Below, in pieces: positions 25,059 to 34,695 of a stretch of 64,000 nt of DNA. The stretch is from Bradyrhizobium macuxiense (lineage in GTDB: Bacteria; Pseudomonadota; Alphaproteobacteria; Rhizobiales; Xanthobacteraceae). The translations under genes were made by a program, and so were the position numbers. Location of the stretch: contig NZ_LNCU01000040.1 in assembly GCF_001542415.1 (NCBI RefSeq), positions 116,127-180,126 on the forward strand, read 5' to 3'. Within the stretch, counting starts at the first letter, position 1. Every line of letters starts with the position of its first letter. The notes under the pieces are model-generated. The model was not told where the DNA came from and did not search any database. It worked only from the letters and a program-made list of their open reading frames with translations.

Positions 25059-26639
25059 CTAATTCACCTGCCGGTCTTTCCCCGCCCAATACGGATCACG
25101 CAAATTCCGTCGCAGGATCTTGCCCGACGGGTTGCGCGGCAGCGCCGGGATGAAGTCGACCGATTTCGGTGTCTTGTAGCCCGCGATCCGCTCGCGGGTG
25201 AAGTTGATGATGTCCGTCGCGGTGGCCGTCTTGCCCGCCTTCATCACCACCACGGCCTTCACCGCCTCACCCCATTTGTCGTCGGGGATGCCGATCACGG
25301 CGGCTTCAGCGACGTCGGGGTGATCGCAGATCGCGCTCTCGACTTCGGCCGGATAGATGTTCTCGCCGCCGGAGATGATCATGTCCTTGATGCGGTCGTG
25401 GATGTAGAGATAGCCGTCGTTGTCCATGTAGCCGGCGTCACCGGTGCGCAGCCAGCCGTCCTTGTCGATCGTGCGGGCGGTCGCCTCGGGCAGATTCCAG
25501 TAGCCCGCCATGTTGGAGCCGGAGCGGGTCGCGATCTCGCCGACCTCGCCCGGCGGCAGCGGCTTGCCGTCCGGATCGAGGATCGCAAGCTCGATGCCGG
25601 GCAGCGCCTTCCCGGCCGAGCGCATGCGGTCGAGTCCTTCGATATGGTCTTCCGGCGGCAGCGCGACGATTGTGCCCGTCGTCTCGGTCATGCCGTACAT
25701 CTGCACGAAGCCGCATTTGAAGACCTCGATGCATTCCTTCAGCAGCGCCGCGGGGATCGGAGAAGCGCCATAGAGCATGTATTTCAGGCGGGAGAAGTCG
25801 ACCTGCCGCGCCCGCGGCTGCCGCACCACGAACTGCATCGCGGCCGGCACCATGAACAGCTTGGTGATGCCGGACTGCTCGAAGAAGTCGAGCACCTTGG
25901 TCGGATCGAACTCGCGCGCGATCACGCCGCGGGCGCCGTGATAGAGCCCCATGACGCCCCAACCGGAGCCGCCGATATGGAAGATCGGCATCGCAACCAG
26001 CGAGACGTCGTCGGTAGTCCATTTATTCCAGTCCGGCTTGTCGGCCTCATTGCCGGTCTGCACCAAATTGAGGAAGTTGGCGTGCGACAGCATCGCGCCC
26101 TTCGGCTTGCCTGTCGTGCCCGAGGTGTAGAGCTGGATTGCGATATCCTTCGGAGCGATCGGCAGGCGCGGATCGTCGCCGCTCTGCGCATCGCGCCAGG
26201 CGAGATAGTCGGGCCATTCCGGTGCGCCGCCTTCGGTCGTGATGATGGTGCGGACGCTGGGGAGCTTATCCCTGATATTGCGCGCCAGCGTGATGAATTC
26301 AGGGCCGACGAACAGCACCGGCGCCTTGCAGTCGTCGACGATGAAAGCAACCTCGGGCCCAGCAAGCCGCCAGTTCACCGGCGCCATCACCACACCGGCC
26401 TTCATCGCGCCCATCAGGAGCTCGAAATAGAAGTCGCTGTTCTTGCCGAGATAGGCGATCCGCTCGCCCTTCTTCACGCCAATCGCAACAAGCGCATTGG
26501 CGACGCGGTTGGTCTTGATGTCGAACTCGGTGAAGGTGGTCTGGCGGCCCTCGAACTCGTAGGCCAGCGCGTCGCCGCGACTTCTGGCGCGGTCACGCAC
26601 CATATCGGCAAGGTTCGCCAGTTGCTCTGCAGCGGACAT
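25059..26639 (-). CDS. Acyl-CoA synthetase (AMP-forming)
   Basis: A 526-residue ANL-superfamily fatty acyl-CoA ligase. The phosphate-binding motif YTSGTTGKPKG is at about residues 172-182, YGMTETTG near 304, GWLRTGDAGYMDNDGYLYIH near 393-412, and the catalytic lysine motif PRNPSGKILRR near 502-512. It activates a carboxylic acid to its CoA thioester. I start at 26639 (MSAAEQLANLADM) with GGGGGA upstream; the frame extends 36 residues further without homology. It could feed the 4-hydroxyacyl or other CoA pathways around it. The exact chain length cannot be read from sequence. Confidence 0.9.
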   Translation of the reverse strand: MSAAEQLANLADMVRDRARSRGDALAYEFEGRQTTFTEFDIKTNRVANALVAIGVKKGERIAYLGKNSDFYFELLMGAMKAGVVMAPVNWRLAGPEVAFIVDDCKAPVLFVGPEFITLARNIRDKLPSVRTIITTEGGAPEWPDYLAWRDAQSGDDPRLPIAPKDIAIQLYTSGTTGKPKGAMLSHANFLNLVQTGNEADKPDWNKWTTDDVSLVAMPIFHIGGSGWGVMGLYHGARGVIAREFDPTKVLDFFEQSGITKLFMVPAAMQFVVRQPRARQVDFSRLKYMLYGASPIPAALLKECIEVFKCGFVQMYGMTETTGTIVALPPEDHIEGLDRMRSAGKALPGIELAILDPDGKPLPPGEVGEIATRSGSNMAGYWNLPEATARTIDKDGWLRTGDAGYMDNDGYLYIHDRIKDMIISGGENIYPAEVESAICDHPDVAEAAVIGIPDDKWGEAVKAVVVMKAGKTATATDIINFTRERIAGYKTPKSVDFIPALPRNPSGKILRRNLRDPYWAGKDRQVN

Positions 26640-26733
26640 GTTTCCCCCGTGGTGTTTTGTTTTGCTTGCGAGGAGTGTGGCGGCATCTCGCGCGAAAAAC
26701 AATACGGGGTGTTGAGTACGATCCATCCACACC

Positions 26734-26863
26734 GTCGTCCCGGGCAAGCGAAGCGCGACCCGGGACCCATAACCACGAGGTCGAGTTGTCGAGCACGCTG
26801 TGGCCCCAGCGTGCTCGATGTTTTCGAGGCGTGGTTATGGGTCCCTGCTTTCGCAGGGACGAC
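26734..26863. repeat. Intergenic palindromic repeat, family B, copy 3
   Basis: It begins GTCGTCCCGGGCAAGCGAAG and ends TTCGCAGGGACGAC, with inner arms GGGACCCATAACCACG / CGTGGTTATGGGTCCC and a central pair AGCACGCTGTGGCCCCAGCG / CTCGA. It lies between two same-strand genes. Confidence 0.75.
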
Positions 26864-26891
26864 AGCGGTGATCGGGGCGCGAGCTGTTGCC

Positions 26892-27767
26892 TTAGCCCCG
26901 CGCCGCGCGATCCTTCTCGTTCTGCGCCTTGATCGACTCGCGCGCCTTGGTCCAGTCGTCGTCACTCCAGTCGCGCAGCTGATAGAAGTTGCCGCCCATC
27001 GCGAGCGCCTGCGCGCCGTCCATCGCGATGGTCTCGCCGTTGATCCAGTCGCAGCCGCCGGAGATCAGGAACACCGCGAGGTTCTGCAATTCCTCCATGG
27101 TGCCGACGCGGCCCATCGGGTTCATCGCCTTGGTCCGCGCGCCGGCCTCGTCGCCCGGCTTGATGCGCTTGCTCATGCCCTCGGTCGGGATTTCGCCCGG
27201 TGCGATGGTGTTGAGGCGGATGCCGTGTTTGCCCCATTCGATCGCAAGCGACATCGTCATGGCGTGGATCGCCGACTTGCTCATCGCCGACGGCACCACA
27301 TAGGGCGAGCCGTTGCGCACCCAGGTCACGGTGATCGATACCACGTTGCCGCGATGCTTGCCCGCGATCCAGCGGCGGCCGACCGCATGCGTCACGTAGA
27401 ACGTGCCGTGCATCACGATGTTGGCGACCGCGTCGAAGCCGCGCGGCGACAGCTCCTCCGAGCGCGAGATGAAATTGCCGGCGGCGTTGTTGATGAGGTC
27501 GGTGAGGGGACCGCTGGTGGTCCAGATCGCCTCGATCATGTCGTCGACGGCCTGCGCGCTGCGGATGTCGACGCCGTGGCTGACGACGCGTCCGCCATAT
27601 TCGCCCATCAGCTCGGTGGCCGTCTCGTCGCAGACGCTCTTGCGGCGTCCGCAGATGTGGACCTCGGCCCCGAGCTGCAGGAACCGGGAGGCCATGGACT
27701 TGCCGAGGCCGGTGCCGCCACCGGTCACGAGGATGCGCCGCCCGGCGAGAAGCTGATTAGTGAACAT
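26892..27767 (-). CDS. SDR family oxidoreductase (2,4-dienoyl-CoA reductase-like)
   Basis: A 291-residue short-chain dehydrogenase. TGGGTGLGKS at about residues 15-24 is the cofactor motif, NNAAGNFISRSEELSPRGFD near 89-108 strongly resembles 2,4-dienoyl-CoA reductase-type SDRs, and SAMSKSAIHAMTMSLAIEWG supplies the catalytic lysine (the usual tyrosine position is VPSAMSK, as in that subgroup where the YxxxK tyrosine is absent). It could reduce dienoyl-CoA intermediates of unsaturated fatty acids. GGGAGGA precedes the ATG. It diverges from the crotonase gene at 27870 across a 102-base gap. Confidence 0.87.
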   Translation of the reverse strand: MFTNQLLAGRRILVTGGGTGLGKSMASRFLQLGAEVHICGRRKSVCDETATELMGEYGGRVVSHGVDIRSAQAVDDMIEAIWTTSGPLTDLINNAAGNFISRSEELSPRGFDAVANIVMHGTFYVTHAVGRRWIAGKHRGNVVSITVTWVRNGSPYVVPSAMSKSAIHAMTMSLAIEWGKHGIRLNTIAPGEIPTEGMSKRIKPGDEAGARTKAMNPMGRVGTMEELQNLAVFLISGGCDWINGETIAMDGAQALAMGGNFYQLRDWSDDDWTKARESIKAQNEKDRAARG

Positions 27768-27793
27768 CGTTTCCTCCCACGGGGGGTTGTCAG

Positions 27794-27813
27794 TTAATTG
27801 GTCGATTGACTAA
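27794..27813. promoter_or_regulatory. Imperfect palindrome in a divergent promoter region
   Basis: TTAATTGGTCGATTGACTAA has matching ends TTA.T / A.TAA around a TCGA centre. It lies 27 bases before the SDR start and 57 before the crotonase start, a natural place for a TetR- or GntR-type operator serving both genes. The symmetry is only partial. Confidence 0.3.
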
Positions 27814-27869
27814 AACCGGACCGCAGCCTTTCTGTAAAGCGCCAACGAGGAAAAGCGGAGGAGATTTCA

Positions 27870-28682
27870 ATGGAAGATCGCGTTTCGATATCGATTTCGG
27901 ACGGTATCGCCGACGTGCGCCTAGTGCGGGCGGACAAGATGAACGCGCTCGATGCCGCGATGTTCGAGGCGCTGGTGGCCGCAACCGACCGTCTTTCCAA
28001 GGAAAAAGGCCTCCGGGTGGTCGTGCTGTCAGGCGAGGGCAGGGCGTTCTGCGCCGGCCTCGACATGGGCCGGTTCGCCGCCATGAAGGATGGCGGTAAC
28101 GGGGTGCCGGGCGGCGAGAAGCGTGACCTCAGCGTACGCACCCATGGCAAGGCCAATTTCCCGCAGCAGGCAGTCTGGGGCTGGCGCCAGCTTCCGGTGC
28201 CGGTCATCGCCGCGGTCCACGGCGTCGCGTTCGGCGGCGGCTTCCAGCTCGCGCTCGGCGCCGACATGCGCTTCCTCTCGCCCGATGCGCGGATGTCGAT
28301 CATGGAAATCAAATGGGGCTTGGTACCCGACATGGCGGGGACACCGATCCTCGCGAGCCTGGTGCGCGACGATATCCTGCGTGAGCTCACCTATACCGGT
28401 CGGATCTTCTCGGCGCAGGAAGCCCAGAGCTACGGCCTCGCCACCCGCATCTGCGACGATCCCCGCGCCGCAGCGCTCGAAGTTGCACGCGAGATCGCCG
28501 GCAAGAGCCCGGATGCGATCCGCGCGGCGAAGCGAATGCTGAACAATCTCTCCGTCGATCCGGCCTCAGCGCTGCTTGCGGAATCCGTCGAGCAGCAGAA
28601 GCTGCTGGGCAGTCCGAACCAGACCGAGTCCGTGCGCGCCAATCTGGAGAAGCGTGCGCCAAGGTTTGCGGACGTTGGGTAA
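27870..28682 (+). CDS. Crotonase/enoyl-CoA hydratase family protein
   Basis: A 270-residue crotonase. Motifs are SGEGRAFCAGLDMGRFAAMK near residues 54-73, HGVAFGGGFQLALGADMRFL near 112-131, and MEIKWGLVPDMAGTPILASL near 141-160, in which the second acid is the aspartate of PDMAG. Family members lacking the usual glutamate pair are often isomerases or hydrolases. A GGAGGAG ribosome site precedes the ATG. An acyl-CoA synthetase gene follows 139 bases later, with a family C repeat between them. Confidence 0.88.
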   Translation: MEDRVSISISDGIADVRLVRADKMNALDAAMFEALVAATDRLSKEKGLRVVVLSGEGRAFCAGLDMGRFAAMKDGGNGVPGGEKRDLSVRTHGKANFPQQAVWGWRQLPVPVIAAVHGVAFGGGFQLALGADMRFLSPDARMSIMEIKWGLVPDMAGTPILASLVRDDILRELTYTGRIFSAQEAQSYGLATRICDDPRAAALEVAREIAGKSPDAIRAAKRMLNNLSVDPASALLAESVEQQKLLGSPNQTESVRANLEKRAPRFADVG

Positions 28683-28684
28683 CT

Positions 28685-28776
28685 GTCGTCGCCCGGATGG
28701 CCGGGCTTGTCCCGGCCATCCACGTCTTTCTTGCGGCGATGAAGACGTGGATCACCGGGACAAGCCCGGTGATGAC
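28685..28776. repeat. Intergenic palindromic repeat, family C, copy 3
   Basis: It contains GTCGTCGCCCGGATGGCCGG...CCACGTCTTTC and GAAGACGTGGATCACCGGGA...GGTGATGAC, which pair. It lies between two same-strand genes. Confidence 0.6.
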
Positions 28777-28821
28777 GAAAACAACCAGGGTCGCTAACGA
28801 ATAACGAAGAACAAAAGAAAA

Positions 28822-30369
28822 ATGAGCGAAACGTCCCAACTCTTCCGCGGCATCGTCAGCGGCGACCGCAAGCGCGATCATGATGCGGTCGCCGAGCGTG
28901 CCGACCGCATCGCGAGCGGCTTGCACAAGCTTGGCGTCAAGCCGGGCGACAGTGTCTGCATGCTGATGCGCAACGACATCGCCTTCATCGAGGCCGCCTA
29001 TGCCGCGATGCGGCTCGGCGCCTATGGCGTGCCGATCAACTGGCACTTCAAGCCGGAGGAGATCAACTACGTGCTGACCGATTCCGGCACGCGCGTCCTG
29101 ATCGCCCATGCCGACATGCTGCACGCGCTACGCGGCGCCATTCCGCCTGGCGTCACCGTGCTCAGCGTGCCGACGCCGCCGGAGATCCTGGCTAACTACA
29201 AGATCAATCCCGATCACCTCGCCACGCCGGACTTCGCGATCGATTTCGAGACCTGGCTGACGGAGCATTCTCGCTACGAGGGGCCGGCGGTTCCGCAGCC
29301 GCAGAACATGATCTACACCTCGGGCACCACGGGTCATCCCAAGGGCGTGCGCCGCTTCGCGCCGACGCCGGCGCAGACCGCCAACGCCGAAGCCATGCGG
29401 GCGATGATCTACGGATTGAAGCCGGGAGCGCGAGCGATTCTGCCGGGGCCGCTGTACCATTCCGCGCCGAATTCCTTCGGGCTGCGCTCGGGGCGGCTTG
29501 GCGGCGTGCTGGTGCTGATGCCGCGGTTCGACGCGGAGGAATTCCTGGCGCTGATCGAGCGCGAGAAGATCGACACCATCTTCATGGTGCCGACCATGTT
29601 CATCCGTCTGATGAAGCTGCCGGACGAGGTACGCGGGAAGTACGACGTGTCGTCGCTGCGTCATATCATCCACGCCGCCGCGCCGTGTCCGGCCGACGTC
29701 AAGCGCGCGATGATCGAGTGGTGGGGCCCGGTGATCTACGAATTCTACGGCTCGACCGAGTCGGGCGCGGTCACCTTCGCCAATTCCGAGGATGCGCTGA
29801 AGAAGCCCGGCACGGTCGGCAAGATCTCGCCCGGCGCCGAGCTGCGTTTCGTCGGCGACGACGGCAAGGAGGTGCCGCAGGGCCAGATCGGCGAGATCTA
29901 TTCGCGGATCGCGGGCAACCCCGACTTCACCTATCACAACAAGCCCGAGAAGCGGACCGAGATCGACCGCGAAGGATTCATCACCTCGGGCGACGTCGGT
30001 TATATCGATGAGGACGGCTACGTCTTCATCTGCGACCGCAAGCGCGACATGGTGATCTCGGGCGGCGTCAACATCTATCCGGCGGAGATCGAGGCAGTGC
30101 TGCACGCGGTCCCCGGCGTGCACGATTGCGCGGTGTTCGGCATCCCCGATGCGGAGTTCGGCGAGGCGCTGATGGCGGTGATCGAGCCGCAACCGGGCGT
30201 GGCGCTCGACACGGCGGCGATCCGCACCCAGCTCAAGGCCTCGCTTGCCGACTACAAGGTGCCCAAGCACGTCGAGATCCAGACCAATCTGCCGCGCGAG
30301 GATTCCGGCAAGATCTTCAAGCGCCGCCTGCGCGACCCGTATTGGGAGCGGGCGGGGAGGAGGATCTAG
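28822..30369 (+). CDS. Acyl-CoA synthetase (AMP-forming)
   Basis: A 515-residue ANL-family ligase distinct from the one at 25059. Motifs are YTSGTTGHPKGVRR near residues 164-177, FYGSTESGAVTF near 309, FITSGDVGYIDEDGYVFICD near 388-407, and the catalytic lysine in PREDSGKIFKRRL near 492-504. The N-terminus is shorter than in long-chain ligases (SQLFRGIVSGDRKRD), similar to bile-acid or cyclohexanecarboxylate-type ligases that I remember. It activates an unknown acid and is probably co-transcribed with the crotonase upstream. Confidence 0.88.
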   Translation: MSETSQLFRGIVSGDRKRDHDAVAERADRIASGLHKLGVKPGDSVCMLMRNDIAFIEAAYAAMRLGAYGVPINWHFKPEEINYVLTDSGTRVLIAHADMLHALRGAIPPGVTVLSVPTPPEILANYKINPDHLATPDFAIDFETWLTEHSRYEGPAVPQPQNMIYTSGTTGHPKGVRRFAPTPAQTANAEAMRAMIYGLKPGARAILPGPLYHSAPNSFGLRSGRLGGVLVLMPRFDAEEFLALIEREKIDTIFMVPTMFIRLMKLPDEVRGKYDVSSLRHIIHAAAPCPADVKRAMIEWWGPVIYEFYGSTESGAVTFANSEDALKKPGTVGKISPGAELRFVGDDGKEVPQGQIGEIYSRIAGNPDFTYHNKPEKRTEIDREGFITSGDVGYIDEDGYVFICDRKRDMVISGGVNIYPAEIEAVLHAVPGVHDCAVFGIPDAEFGEALMAVIEPQPGVALDTAAIRTQLKASLADYKVPKHVEIQTNLPREDSGKIFKRRLRDPYWERAGRRI

Positions 30370-30494
30370 GCGGCCCCCGGAGGGTAGGGCAGCATCGGGG
30401 AGGCACAGTGTGCACCGCGCAAGTTCATCTTGCGCTGCGGCAAAAAACTTGCACACTCCAGGGCATCGCCGGGCAGCTTCTGGAGTAGCCAGCC

Positions 30495-33317
30495 ATGTCT
30501 TCCCAGGTCTTGCCTCCCCAGACCGTGCGTTCCGAGGCCGATATCGGCGCCAAACGCGCCGAGGAAACGAGCGTCCTGGATAATGCGGCGCAGGAGGCGG
30601 ACACGCAGCTCCGGAACGACATCCGGCTGCTGGGCCGCGTCCTCGGCGATACCGTGCGGGACCAGGAGGGGGCTGAGGTCTTCGACCTGGTCGAGCGCAT
30701 CCGCCAGACTTCGGTCCGGTTCCACCGCGACGAGGACAAGGTGGCCCGGCGGGATCTCGAAGCCATCCTCGACGGCATGTCGATTGCCGAGACGCTGCGG
30801 ATCGTCCGCGCCTTCAGCTACTTCTCCCATCTCGCCAACATCGCCGAGGACCAGAACAACATCCGCCAGATGCGCAGCGGCGGCCCGGGCGGGGCGCCGC
30901 GTACGAGCACGCTGGAGCAGACGCTGCTCCATGCCCGTGACGCCGGCATCGCCCCGGCTGACCTCCGCAGCTTCTTCAAGGGCGCGCTGGTCAGCCCGGT
31001 GCTGACCGCTCACCCGACCGAGGTCCGCCGCAAGAGCACGATGGACCGCGAGATGGAGGTCGCGGACCTGCTCGACCGCCGCGAGCGGCTGAAGATGACC
31101 CCTGATGAGAGCGAGGCCGCCGACGAGCAGCTCCGCCGCGCGGTGGTGACGTTGTGGCAGACCAATCTGTTGCGGCGGACCAAGCTGACCGTGCTCGACG
31201 AGGTCGCCAACGGCCTGTCGTTCTATGACTACACCTTCCTCCAGGAAGTCCCGCGGCTGCATTGCGCGCTCGAGGACCGGCTGAACAAGGAGGGGGGCGA
31301 GGCCGGTGATCTCGCCTCCTTCCTCAAGATGGGAAGCTGGATCGGCGGCGACCGCGACGGCAATCCGTTCGTCACGGCCGAGGTGATGCGCGGCACGCTG
31401 CGGCTGCAGTCGAGCTGCGTGCTCAGCTTCTATCTCGAGGAGCTGCACGCGCTCGGCGCTGAGCTGTCGCTGGCCGCGCATCTTGCCGATATCTCGGACG
31501 AACTGCGGATGCTTGCCGAACGCTCGCCCGACACCTCGCCGCACCGAAGCGGCGAGCCTTATCGCCTCGCGGTGTCGGGCATCTATGCGCGGCTCGCGGC
31601 AACCGCCGCACGACTCGAGGTCGAAACCACGCGGCCGCCGGTCGGCAAGGCTGAGCCTTATGCGAGCGTCAGGGAATTCCAAACTGATCTTGACGTGCTG
31701 GACCGCTCGTTGATTGCCAGTAATTCGGGCGTGATAGCCCGCGGCCGGCTGCGGCTGCTGCGGCGCGCGGTGGATTGCTTCGGCTTCCATCTCGCGCGGC
31801 TCGACATCCGGCAGAATTCGGCGGTGCACGAGCGCACCATTGCCGAGCTGCTCGATACTGCCAATCCTGGCATGTCCTATCTGGCGCTCAACGAGGACGC
31901 GCGCGTCAGCTTGCTGCTAAACGAGTTGCGCAACGCTCGGCCGCTCGCCTCGCCCTTCGTTAAATATTCGGAGGAGACCCAGAGCGAGCTCGCCGTGTTC
32001 CGTGCGGCGGCCGAGGCACATGCCAAATTCGGGCCCGAGGTGATCTCCCAATGTATCATCTCGATGTGCACGGGCATGTCCGACATGCTCGAAGTCGCGG
32101 TGCTGCTGAAGGAGGTCGGGCTGGTCAATCCGTCCGGCCGCAGCGCCGTCAACATCGTGCCGCTGTTCGAGACGATCGAGGATCTGCAGGCGTCCAGCGG
32201 CATCATGGACCGCATGCTGGCGCTGCACGATTACCGCAAGCTGGTCGACAGTCTCGGCAGCGTGCAGGAGGTCATGCTCGGCTATTCCGACAGCAACAAG
32301 GATGGCGGCTTCGTCACCTCGGGCTGGGAGCTCTACAAGGCCGAGATCGGCCTCGTCGAGGTGTTCGAGCGGCACGGCGTGCGCCTGCGGCTGTTCCACG
32401 GCCGCGGCGGTTCGGTCGGACGCGGCGGCGGCCCGAGCTATGATGCGATCATCGCCCAGCCCGGCGGCGCGGTGAACGGCCAGATCCGCATCACCGAGCA
32501 GGGCGAGATCATCTCCTCGAAATATTCCAATGCCGAGGTCGGCCGCAGCAATCTCGAGATCCTCGCCGCGGCGACGCTCGAGACCAGCCTGCTGCAGCCG
32601 CGGCGGAGCGCGCCGCGCCCGGAATATCTGCAGGCGATGGAGCAGATCTCGGCGCTCGCCTTCAAGGCCTATCGCGGCCTCGTCTACGAGACCGAAGGCT
32701 TCGCCGATTATTTCTGGGGCTCGACTGTCATCAACGAGATCGCGACGCTGAACATCGGCAGCCGCCCAGCGTCGCGCAAGAAGACCCGCGAGATCGAGGA
32801 CCTTCGCGCCATTCCCTGGGTGTTCTCCTGGGCGCAGTGCCGGCTGATGCTGCCGGGCTGGTACGGGTTCGGCAGCGCGGTCGAGCGCTGGATCGCCGAG
32901 CATCCGGAGCAGGGCATGCCGTTCTTGCAGGAGCTCTACAAGGAATGGCCGTTCTTCCGCACGCTGCTGTCAAACATGGACATGGTGCTGGCGAAGAGCT
33001 CGATCGCGATCGCTTCGCGCTATGCCGAGCTCGTCTCCGACGTCAACTTGCGCGAGAGGATATTCGGCCAGATCCGCAGGGAATGGCATCTCTCGATCGA
33101 GACGCTGCTCGACATCATGGGCCATGACCGGCTGTTGCAGGGCAACCCGCTGCTGGAGCGCGGCATCCGCAATCGCTTCCCCTATCTCGACCCGCTCAAC
33201 CATGTGCAGGTGGAGCTATTGAAGGAACATCGCGCGCAGAACCCGGACGAGCAGGTGCTGCGCGGGATCCAGATCACGATCAACGGGATCTCGGCGGGGC
33301 TGAGGAACAGCGGCTGA
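30495..33317 (+). CDS. ppc: Phosphoenolpyruvate carboxylase
   Basis: A 940-residue PEP carboxylase. It carboxylates PEP to oxaloacetate, refilling the TCA cycle. The first catalytic motif [13 protein letters not shown] places His173 correctly, [11 protein letters not shown] is near residue 279, and the glycine-rich loop [16 protein letters not shown] near 634-649 is intact. The C-terminus ends [15 protein letters not shown] with the usual asparagine-glycine. The length is normal for the alphaproteobacterial form. The start follows GGAG by nine bases. It stands alone in a catabolic region; the genes beside it are not functionally linked as far as I can see. Confidence 0.96.
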   Translation: MSSQVLPPQTVRSEADIGAKRAEETSVLDNAAQEADTQLRNDIRLLGRVLGDTVRDQEGAEVFDLVERIRQTSVRFHRDEDKVARRDLEAILDGMSIAETLRIVRAFSYFSHLANIAEDQNNIRQMRSGGPGGAPRTSTLEQTLLHARDAGIAPADLRSFFKGALVSPVLTAHPTEVRRKSTMDREMEVADLLDRRERLKMTPDESEAADEQLRRAVVTLWQTNLLRRTKLTVLDEVANGLSFYDYTFLQEVPRLHCALEDRLNKEGGEAGDLASFLKMGSWIGGDRDGNPFVTAEVMRGTLRLQSSCVLSFYLEELHALGAELSLAAHLADISDELRMLAERSPDTSPHRSGEPYRLAVSGIYARLAATAARLEVETTRPPVGKAEPYASVREFQTDLDVLDRSLIASNSGVIARGRLRLLRRAVDCFGFHLARLDIRQNSAVHERTIAELLDTANPGMSYLALNEDARVSLLLNELRNARPLASPFVKYSEETQSELAVFRAAAEAHAKFGPEVISQCIISMCTGMSDMLEVAVLLKEVGLVNPSGRSAVNIVPLFETIEDLQASSGIMDRMLALHDYRKLVDSLGSVQEVMLGYSDSNKDGGFVTSGWELYKAEIGLVEVFERHGVRLRLFHGRGGSVGRGGGPSYDAIIAQPGGAVNGQIRITEQGEIISSKYSNAEVGRSNLEILAAATLETSLLQPRRSAPRPEYLQAMEQISALAFKAYRGLVYETEGFADYFWGSTVINEIATLNIGSRPASRKKTREIEDLRAIPWVFSWAQCRLMLPGWYGFGSAVERWIAEHPEQGMPFLQELYKEWPFFRTLLSNMDMVLAKSSIAIASRYAELVSDVNLRERIFGQIRREWHLSIETLLDIMGHDRLLQGNPLLERGIRNRFPYLDPLNHVQVELLKEHRAQNPDEQVLRGIQITINGISAGLRNSG

Positions 33318-33326
33318 GAGTGCGCC

Positions 33327-33408
33327 GTCATTGCGAGCGCAGCGAAGCAATCCATTGGGCCACAAGCGGTGAGATGGATTGCTTCGTCGCTTCGCTCCTC
33401 GCAATGAC
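33327..33408. repeat. Intergenic palindromic repeat, family A, copy 4
   Basis: It starts GTCATTGCGAGCGCAGCGAA and ends CGCTTCGCTCCTCGCAATGAC, with GAAGCAATCCAT / GATGGATTGCTTC inside. It lies ten bases after the ppc stop and could act as the 3' end for ppc and for the convergent lactonase gene. Confidence 0.8.
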
Positions 33409-33425
33409 GACGGAAGACGAGTCCC

Positions 33426-34535
33426 TCAGCAATTATGCGCGCCTCTGGTCTCAACATAGACCGCATACAACGACTGGCTCGCGGTCATGAACAGGCGGTT
33501 GCGCTTCTTGCCGCCGAAGGTGAGGTTGGCGCAGGTCTCCGGCAGCAGGATCTGGCCGATACGCTGACCGTCGGGCGCGAATATCTGCACGCCGTCATAA
33601 CCCGGTCCGACCCAGCCGGCACCGACCCAGATATTGCCGTCGACGTCGACGCGCATGCCGTCCGGGAAGCCCGACTTGCCGTCGAGCGTCATGTCGATCA
33701 GCGTGCGTGGGTTCGAGAGCTTGTCGCCGTTCAGGTCGTACTGCCAGACAATGTTCTTCGCGTTCGGATAATGCGTGATGCCGGTGTCGCAGACATAGAC
33801 CTTCTTGTAATCGTGGCTGAAGGCGATGCCGTTGGGCTTGAACGGCTCGTCGGCGACCTTGCTGATCTGTCCGGTCGAGGCGTCGATCCGGTAGACCGCT
33901 TCCTTCTGGTAGGGCTGGAGCGAACCGGTGTTGACGTGCTGCCCTTCATACCCCGAAAGCGCGCCGTAGCCGGGATCGGTGAACCAGATCGACTTGTCGT
34001 TGGGATGCACGACCATGTCGTTCGGCCCATTGAGCTGCTTGCCGTTGGCCTGCTCTGCCAGTGATGTGATGGTCCCGTCGTGTTCGTAGCGGACCAGCCG
34101 CGTGCGCTCGGCGGTGATCTGCCGGCCCTCGAAATCGAATGTCGAGCCGTTGGCCTCGTTCGATGGCTTGTGGAACTGCTCGGAAATGTGGCCGTCATCG
34201 TCGAGATAGCGCAACTGCCGGTTGGCCGGGATGTCACTCCACACGAGATATTGGCCCTGCGCATTCCAGGCCGGCCCTTCCGCCCACAGACATCCGGTGT
34301 AAAGCCGCTTGATCGCGGTGTTGCCGACCTTGGCCTTGAAGCGCTTGTCGTCGATCACGACGATATCTGGGTCGGGATAGCGCTGCGGTTCCGCATTGCG
34401 GCCGTAGTCGCGCGCGACGGCATCTGACGCCATCGCAGTTGCAGCAAGCGCGGTTGCGCCGCGCAAAATTGTCCGACGGTCGAACGCCTTCGCGCCGTCG
34501 CCTGCGTGTTTCACGTTGTTGCTTGGATTTGTCAC
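33426..34535 (-). CDS. Tat-exported SMP-30/gluconolactonase-like lactonase
   Basis: A 369-residue six-bladed beta-propeller of the SMP-30/gluconolaconase/LRE family. The N-terminus has a twin-arginine signal DRRTILRGATALAATAMA at about residues 16-33, so the folded enzyme should reach the periplasm. Propeller blocks include YTGCLWAEGPAWNAQGQYLV, LNGPNDMVVHPNDKSIWFTD, PNGIAFSHDYKKVYVCD and GFPDGMRVDVDGNIWVGA, which carry the metal-ligand acidic and asparagine residues. It probably hydrolyses a sugar or other lactone. I choose the GTG at 34535 because GGGAGG lies seven bases upstream; an ATG 20 codons earlier would bury the Tat signal. Confidence 0.87.
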   Translation of the reverse strand: MTNPSNNVKHAGDGAKAFDRRTILRGATALAATAMASDAVARDYGRNAEPQRYPDPDIVVIDDKRFKAKVGNTAIKRLYTGCLWAEGPAWNAQGQYLVWSDIPANRQLRYLDDDGHISEQFHKPSNEANGSTFDFEGRQITAERTRLVRYEHDGTITSLAEQANGKQLNGPNDMVVHPNDKSIWFTDPGYGALSGYEGQHVNTGSLQPYQKEAVYRIDASTGQISKVADEPFKPNGIAFSHDYKKVYVCDTGITHYPNAKNIVWQYDLNGDKLSNPRTLIDMTLDGKSGFPDGMRVDVDGNIWVGAGWVGPGYDGVQIFAPDGQRIGQILLPETCANLTFGGKKRNRLFMTASQSLYAVYVETRGAHNC

Positions 34536-34695
34536 GAAAGTCCTCCCAGGTTTTTTGTTATGGGGAGGACGATCATGCGCCCGCAATTCGGGCACAATGC
34601 GGGCACGCTATAAAGAAACAACCAAAGAGTGTGTCGCCCCGGCCTCGTGCGCGATTGCGCGCGCCGTTCGCCGAGGCGACTTTTTCATAAAACTG

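Noticed and set aside
24972..27797. Long plus-strand open frame opposite the acyl-CoA synthetase and SDR genes
   Set aside because: It spans two convincing minus-strand genes and a repeat, and its translation is low-complexity Arg/His/Asp-rich sequence.
34633..34685. GTCGCC...GGCGAC stem followed by a T-run on the plus strand
   Set aside because: It looks like an intrinsic terminator, but no plus-strand gene ends there; both flanking genes are on the minus strand, and in that direction no T-run follows.
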